From positions 18,078,455-18,142,454 of the forward strand of contig NC_058051.1 of assembly GCF_020085105.1 (NCBI RefSeq): 64,000 nucleotides of DNA. Direction: 5' to 3'. The DNA comes from Siniperca chuatsi (Eukaryota; Chordata; Actinopteri; Centrarchiformes; Sinipercidae). The notes beneath the pieces were generated by a model, which worked only from the letters and a program-made list of their open reading frames with translations, had not been told where the DNA came from and made no database searches. Positions 58,729-64,000 of the stretch are shown here, one piece after another (position 1 is the first letter of the stretch; every line of letters begins with the position of its first letter). Position numbers and translations under genes: made by a program.

Positions 58729-59879
58729 GAAGAAATATCACTTTGTGTAGAGAAAATCTGAATCCACACTTTATAATTTACAATTTATAATACAAACACA
58801 TACAACAAGCTCACATTGCATTCGATGTATGACAACAGCAGATCCTTTTGAAAATTTGGATAGGTCTGGATAGGACAGGTTGGATAGGTTTTGATACAGT
58901 GGACAGGATATCATCAGGTCCTTTAGAGGCTTTAAAATGTCTTAAATTCAAAACTACTAATACTGTCCTGAAGTCATCAATTTGAATCCATATCTTAATT
59001 TCAATATGAGCAGGTCAGGGTCAATATGACATGTGAGCACACATACTTAAGGTGTCTTCAACAGTGACATTTCTCAACTAAGAGTCTTTTTTCTTTGATG
59101 AAAAGAATGAAAATCTACAAAGTGTTAAATTGATGTTCTGTGGTTTTTAGATTTTTTGTGTGTGTTTCTGAGTCAGAATTGTTTTTAGCCACAACACATC
59201 TTGACTGGTTGTACCACAATTTCTTGTCACATTCCTGCTGTATTGTGAGATTCCTTTGTCTCAATCTCACAGTTTTAAGCTCTCTCCCAGTGAGTGAGAG
59301 TGTGTGGTGCTCTCGCACAGAGACTCTCTTCAGCACTAATGAACACACACACCAAGAAAAGAAAGAGGAATCTGCAGAAAATTCACCTCAATGAATCTGC
59401 ACAGAAAAACACCACTTCATACTATACACATTTCAACCATGTCTTTTTCACATTTTCACACTGACAAACTGATGTACACTTAAATATGACAACATGCAGA
59501 CTAAAATAATGTAGCCTAGTGATATTGTAATAAGACAGACACTGCATATTTATTATCATAATTCTGAAGAACAATCATGATTCAGCTGATATTCTATGTT
59601 ATGAACTCCATAATTAGCAGGTTATATAGCAGGTTTGGTGATATTTGGAAGTACTGGGTTTAAATCCTGTTTGGATCTTTATATATACGCCTATCTATGT
59701 CTCTTGAACGAAAAGACATTTTTCTGTATGATGGCCGAATCAACTTCCACACTAGCGCTCTTAACTTAATTTGCCTCCAGATTAATAATCAGTAGTTATT
59801 TAATATGGTCAAATATTTATGCAGTAGGCCTAACCAATCAATCATCAGGGGCACAATCATAATTTCATTCTCATTTTCA

Positions 59880-60234
59880 AATATGCCGCCTGCTTAGCGC
59901 GTCACCGCGGTGCGCCCCAGCCCATCTGATTCAATGACTGAATGATAGAGCCGTGTTTGGATGAGGCGGAGCGCACTTGCTTGTGTTGACACTGGACGGA
60001 TATGCGGCGATGCTCTTGCGTGTGAAAGCGTTTGCAGCGGTCTCTAAGCAGCTACGGAGAGATTTCGCCTCGGATGAGAGATTAGGAGGAGGAGGAGGAA
60101 GAGCGACCAGCAATCAGAAAAAAAATAAAAACCCCGATATCTTTTTGTCCATCGCGTCTACTCGGTGGCGGCGGCCCGTGGATTCTCAGAGGAAGCCGGG
60201 GGCTGGATTTGAAATGTCGCAGGGATGTGCTGGT
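59880..60234 (+). promoter_or_regulatory. CpG-rich promoter and first non-coding exon of the galactosyltransferase gene
   Basis: A clear local rise in CpG (GCGCGTCACCGCGGTGCGCC near 59898) after AT-rich intergenic sequence (58729-59870, no features seen). A good donor, GATGTGCTG followed by GTGAGT, lies at 60231, so 5' exon 1 probably ends there and joins the acceptor ending at 61017. The open frame through this exon has no family likeness and I treat it as untranslated. Confidence 0.6.
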
Positions 60235-61017
60235 GAGTCGCCTGGTGCAGCAGAGCTTGTATGGAGCCCATTATAAAAATCAGCGAATTAAGAAGCAGCC
60301 CAGGAGAAATCTTGTAGCCAGGGATCCTGTTGAATAAATGTTACTGACACATTTTCGCTTTACTCACGCAAATAGCCTACTGTACATGACTGCCTGCATA
60401 GGCCTAACGCTATATGTTGATAGGCTAATCACCTGGACTGAAGGCTATTTGTACTGATGACCATGGCGCTGTTTCTGCTCTGCGCTGATCTATTATTAAA
60501 TATTTATGAATTCTTGTTTCCTGTCTCAGGAAATTCAGCTCCAGTGACGAGTCCAGCCTTGCTATAGCATGTAATTGTTTGGACTAACAGAACTGTGATG
60601 TTGGATTAATACTGTAGGTCCGCAGGCATCACAGTGTCTCTTCCATGTAGGCTACGCCCCATGGAAGTGTCACTGCTGATGCACTAAGATATTCTAAATA
60701 AAGATGCAAACATGACATTTGTTTGTAGCTGCTTGTCACTCCCCAGCTTATTTTAGCTTACAGTAGACTACACAGTGGTACCGAAACTCATCTGCTGCTG
60801 CTGTTATTCACTCAGGTCTTTTTTTTTTATGACAGAAAGCTTGATGATGAAAGGAGGAAGAGGAGGAGAGACGTGGAGTGAGCCCTTCCTGGCCCAGTAC
60901 AGGTTTTAATTAGACCCTTGCAAAACCAGGTACCTTACATCTAGACCGATGTAATGCAATTATAATAACAAGGAGTAAATGTAATTTACTAACAATGTTT
61001 TTCTTCTTTCTTCGCAG
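60235..61017 (+). other. Intron in the 5' untranslated region of the galactosyltransferase gene
   Basis: Inferred between the donor near 60231 and the TTCGCAG acceptor ending at 61017. No coding or repeat features seen. Confidence 0.5.
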
Positions 61018-61039
61018 TGACGTCTGTGGTCAGGAGGTG

Positions 61040-61114
61040 ATGGCAGTGCTGACTGAGCTTCACCATCGCTCCTACCTGTTCCTACAGATGGACACCCCCT
61101 TCCTGTACGCTTGA
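61040..61114 (+). other. Upstream open reading frame in the galactosyltransferase leader
   Basis: ATG at 61040 opens a 24-codon frame that ends at TGA (61112-61114), 157 bases before the main start and in a different frame. If translated it would reduce initiation at 61272. It is followed by a long pyrimidine-rich leader (61118-61245). Confidence 0.5.
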
Positions 61115-61271
61115 GCCTGCACTCAGCGCTGCCTCCTTCCCCTCCTCTCCTTCTGCCTCTCCTTGCTCATTTCCCACCTCTTCTTCCACCCTCCTCATCC
61201 ATCTCTTCTCTCAATCCCTCCATCTATTTTCCCCACACTGAATTTCACTACATCTACGATATTACTTTATT

Positions 61272-61552
61272 ATGGCGTGCTGTGGGCGCTCTCTAGACTC
61301 CCCGTGCACACTAGCCTTGCTGGTGGGCTTCCAGTTTGCCTTTGTTCTCTATTTCTCCCTTGGGGGCTTCAGAGGCTTGGTGTCTGTCCTGGTGCACACC
61401 ACAGAGCCAGAGTTTGATTACTCTCGGCCTCATGACGTCTATACCAACCTCAGTCATCTGGGAGTACCGCCTCCCCCGCCTCGCAACTCTGGCACTGGCC
61501 CCCCTGCCACGGGACCACCACTGAGAGACTGCCAGATCCCCTCCCCACTGCT

Positions 61553-61603
<51 letters not shown>

Positions 61604-64000
61604 TTAATGTGTGCTGTTTTATGTAACACATGCATATACAGTAAAATGCACAGTGAACAACTGTGTGACATTCTGCTAAACCGTTGGTCAGACAAAAGCC
61701 AGGCAATTAATACCACTTTTAACACTAATTTCCTTTCCTTTCCTCCAGTTGGACCTGTGTCTGTCCATCTTTCCTCTCCTCTGTCCCTGGAGGAGATCAG
61801 ACAGAGAAACCCGTTAGTGTTGCCAGGTGGACGCTACCGGCCTCCAGACTGTGAACCCCGGCACCACACAGCGATAGTGGTACCGTATCGGAACCGGCAG
61901 ACCCACCTCCGTGCTCTCCTCTACCACCTCCACCCCTTCCTGCAAAGACAGCAGATCCACTACAGCATCTATATAGTACAGCAGGTCAGGTTATGTATGA
62001 GTGTGTGCTTTATGTGTGTGCGTGCGTGCTGGTTTAAAATGTTATTATCAGAATGTTTTTCACAGTGTCTTTAAACAGCTTGCACTGTCTCTCTCCACAA
62101 CAAAAAGCATCCTGTTGTGCTGGTGTAATGTCAGTACATTACAAGTGTAATACTGGTGTGTTACATGTGTAAATATTCCTGGCATAATAGTAGCATTATG
62201 TAATACTGGTATTACTGGTGTAATAATACTGTGTATTACTACTATGTATTATGACATAATGCTGGTGTATAACCATTAATATTGTAATATTGGGGTACCA
62301 TTAGTGTAATATTTGTGTTGCACTGGTGTATTTCAGGTGTATAACCAGTCTATCACTGTGTGATACTGGCATATTACTGGTGTAACAGCAGTTGTAACAC
62401 CTTTGTATTATTGGTGTCATCCGAGTATAATGCTGGTGTATTATTGGTGTACAGTATAACCTGTGATATACTGGTTTAATACTGCCATACAAAATATATT
62501 AATCAAGTGTTGCAAACATCTGATTTAAAGGATCAGTTCACCCAAATAAACCATACCAAAACATATTCTCTCACTTATCTTTTGTGGTACATATCCATTC
62601 ACATAGTTCTGGTTTTATCTGCAAATAAAACCAAAATGATCTGCATGGCTACAGTAGATACTTAACACATACTGTGTTTTTTTTAGAATGAACACGTTCA
62701 TATGAAGCTGTGTGTTAACCTCTGTCTCTGTTTCTGACTTCAGTGGGGGAACGGTACTTTTAACCGAGCCAAGCTGCTGAATGCTGGGGTACGGGAGGCC
62801 CTCAGAGATGAAGACTGGAGCTGCATCTTCCTGCATGATGTTGACCTGCTGCCTGAGAATGACCACAACACCTACACCTGCCACAAGCAGTTCCCCACAC
62901 ACCTGTCTGTGGCCATGGACAAGTTCAGATACAGGTAGAAGCATGGTGTGTATGTGTGCTTGGATGGACTTCTATAGAAATGTATTGTGCTGAGACATTA
63001 TTTTCAAGATTGCACATTGGTGATGTGACCCTCCCAGGCTGCCGTACCCACAGTACTTTGGTGGGGTGTCTGCAGTGACCCCAGACCAGTACATGAAGAT
63101 GAATGGCTTCCCTAACCAGTACTGGGGCTGGGGTGGAGAGGATGATGACATTGCTGCCAGGTGAGGAGAGGGTGAATGGCGCAGAGGTCCACATTCTTGC
63201 AAGATGACAGAGTGAAATCTAAACCGTGCATGTTGACATGTGAGGTGTGCACTACATGCACGGCCATTTCAGCCTCTCCGCTTCTTGTACTTTTTTACCG
63301 TCTTTTGCTCTACTCATTCATCGTCTCTCTCATGTTTACAGTTTCCTTCCTCATGTTTTCCTTATCTTTGACTTTTATTTTATGTGTCCTAACATCATCT
63401 TTCATCTTCACATCCCCTCCCACTGCTGTGGCTTTGCTGTGTGTCTCTTGGAGTGGACTCAGTGAGTATGCTCTCATGGATTAGCTCGCAGATTTGGGCT
63501 GGGCTGCGCGCTTAAGAGTTTTCAGGCAATTTTCAGGCTCATCTCATTTCTGTGCTGCGGTCCCCTCTCTCCACTCTCTGGCTCTTCTATCATTTGCCAA
63601 TCTGTTATGAGAGATACTGAATGGAACAAAAAAAATGAAAATCAAAAAGCTTGCACTAATTATTACATGGGGCAAAACCACAAGAATATTTCTCGCCTAC
63701 TTTTTGTAACACTTTGCCTTTTGTGCATGATGTTTGCTACTTAAAGTATATCATATACTGGACATTCACAACATTAGTTACACCATGTTTTGATTGACTT
63801 AGATAACTGGGGTGGTACACAAGCACCAGAGATGGAAAAAGGGAACCACAGTGTTTTCCACCACCTATAGGCCATAAAAGTATGTCACCCACAATTCTAT
63901 GTTTGTTTATTTTTCTGCTTTTAAATACCTTAGAAGCTAGATGTACTCAGATTGAGTATTGCTGTTGTTTTGAGTTATAGAAAATAGCATGAATAGTAAA
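61272..64000 (+). CDS. b4galt3: Beta-1,4-galactosyltransferase, type 3-like (3' part outside window)
   Basis: Four coding exons seen: 61272-61554, 61749-61984, 62744-62934, 63038-63160; about 278 of an expected 390 or so residues. The gene runs on beyond 64000. It is a Golgi type II membrane enzyme that adds galactose from UDP-galactose to N-acetylglucosamine on glycoproteins and glycolipids. Visible parts: short cytosolic tail, signal anchor (about 12-32, CTLALLVGFQFAFVLYFSLGG split by no charge), proline-rich stem with PPPPPRNSGTGPP, then the catalytic domain with GGRYRPPDCEPRHHTAIVVP, FNRAKLLN, the manganese-binding DVD motif (D205-D207) and WGWGGEDDD (266-274). The anchor wording and VGPVSV match B4GALT3 more closely than B4GALT1 or B4GALT2. 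The start is set by the anchor sequence. The donor of the first coding exon is followed immediately by a GA repeat. Confidence 0.88.
61557..61598. repeat. (GA)n microsatellite at a 5' splice site
   Basis: About 21 GA units begin directly after the GT of the donor that ends the first coding galactosyltransferase exon. Confidence 0.95.
62115..62485. repeat. Degenerate minisatellite, TACTGGTGTAAT-like units
   Basis: A 370-base stretch of imperfect units around TACTGGTGTAT/TAATACTGGTGT, about 12-15 bases each and strongly diverged, within the intron 61985-62743. No coding role. Confidence 0.75.
62527..62650. mobile_element. Fragment of a dispersed teleost-type repeat
   Basis: Begins AAAGGATCAGTTCACCCAAA and continues with ACATATTCTCTCACTTATC, wording I associate with small non-autonomous repeats common in teleost introns. 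Only one end is present. Family uncertain. Confidence 0.45.
63161..64000 (+). other. Galactosyltransferase intron, cut by window end
   Basis: Starts at a GTGAGG donor. No further coding exon is seen before 64000. The remaining conserved segments expected for the family, such as the region after EDDDIAAR with HYKM-like residues, are not in the window. Confidence 0.6.

Noticed and set aside
59977-60276. 99-residue frame through the CpG-rich first exon of the galactosyltransferase gene
   Set aside because: It crosses the likely donor at 60231 and has no family likeness; treated as untranslated.

Overview
The window is nuclear DNA from a ray-finned fish, probably a spiny-rayed teleost. Evidence: many short exons with GT-AG introns, genes most similar to vertebrate families, abundant GT/GA microsatellites, a Tc1-like transposon, and several small repeats that resemble dispersed teleost families. 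No virus-like element, CRISPR array, rRNA or tRNA gene was found.

Every recognisable host gene lies on the + strand. Order: (1) about 366-1440, the last two coding exons and 3' end of a gene I cannot identify; (2) 2448-11477, rbm10, an RNA-binding splicing regulator with 22 coding exons whose C-terminal G-patch is missing; (3) 12746-15158, lrrc23, a leucine-rich radial-spoke protein of motile cilia, 8 exons, one with a GC donor; (4) 16323-24623, transketolase, 14 exons, all visible catalytic residues intact, with a 1664-bp decayed Tc1-like transposon in intron 4; (5) 27649-39130, an ECM2-like secreted leucine-rich protein with a 65-residue almost purely acidic run; (6) 51106-57440, biglycan, 7 coding exons; (7) about 59950 to beyond the window end, a beta-1,4-galactosyltransferase closest to B4GALT3, of which four coding exons are seen.

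The genes are not an operon. Two form a natural pair: the ECM2-like gene and biglycan are neighbouring small leucine-rich repeat matrix protein genes. Type 3-like beta-1,4-galactosyltransferases are Golgi enzymes that could build the glycans of such proteins, but that link is only inference. Several members recall the human X chromosome (RBM10 on Xp11; BGN and TKTL1 on Xq28), suggesting an old conserved linkage. About 12 kb between the ECM2-like gene and biglycan and a 5.7-kb intron of the ECM2-like gene hold no recognisable genes, only repeats and unexplained sequence.

I found no wholly new system. The points most worth a second look are the loss of the rbm10 G-patch, the tkt exon that matches the segment missing from human TKTL1, microsatellites starting exactly at two 5' splice sites, the coding acidic repeat carried across an intron, and the GC-AG intron of lrrc23. 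Exon coordinates were read by eye from frame continuity and splice-site fit, not from transcripts.
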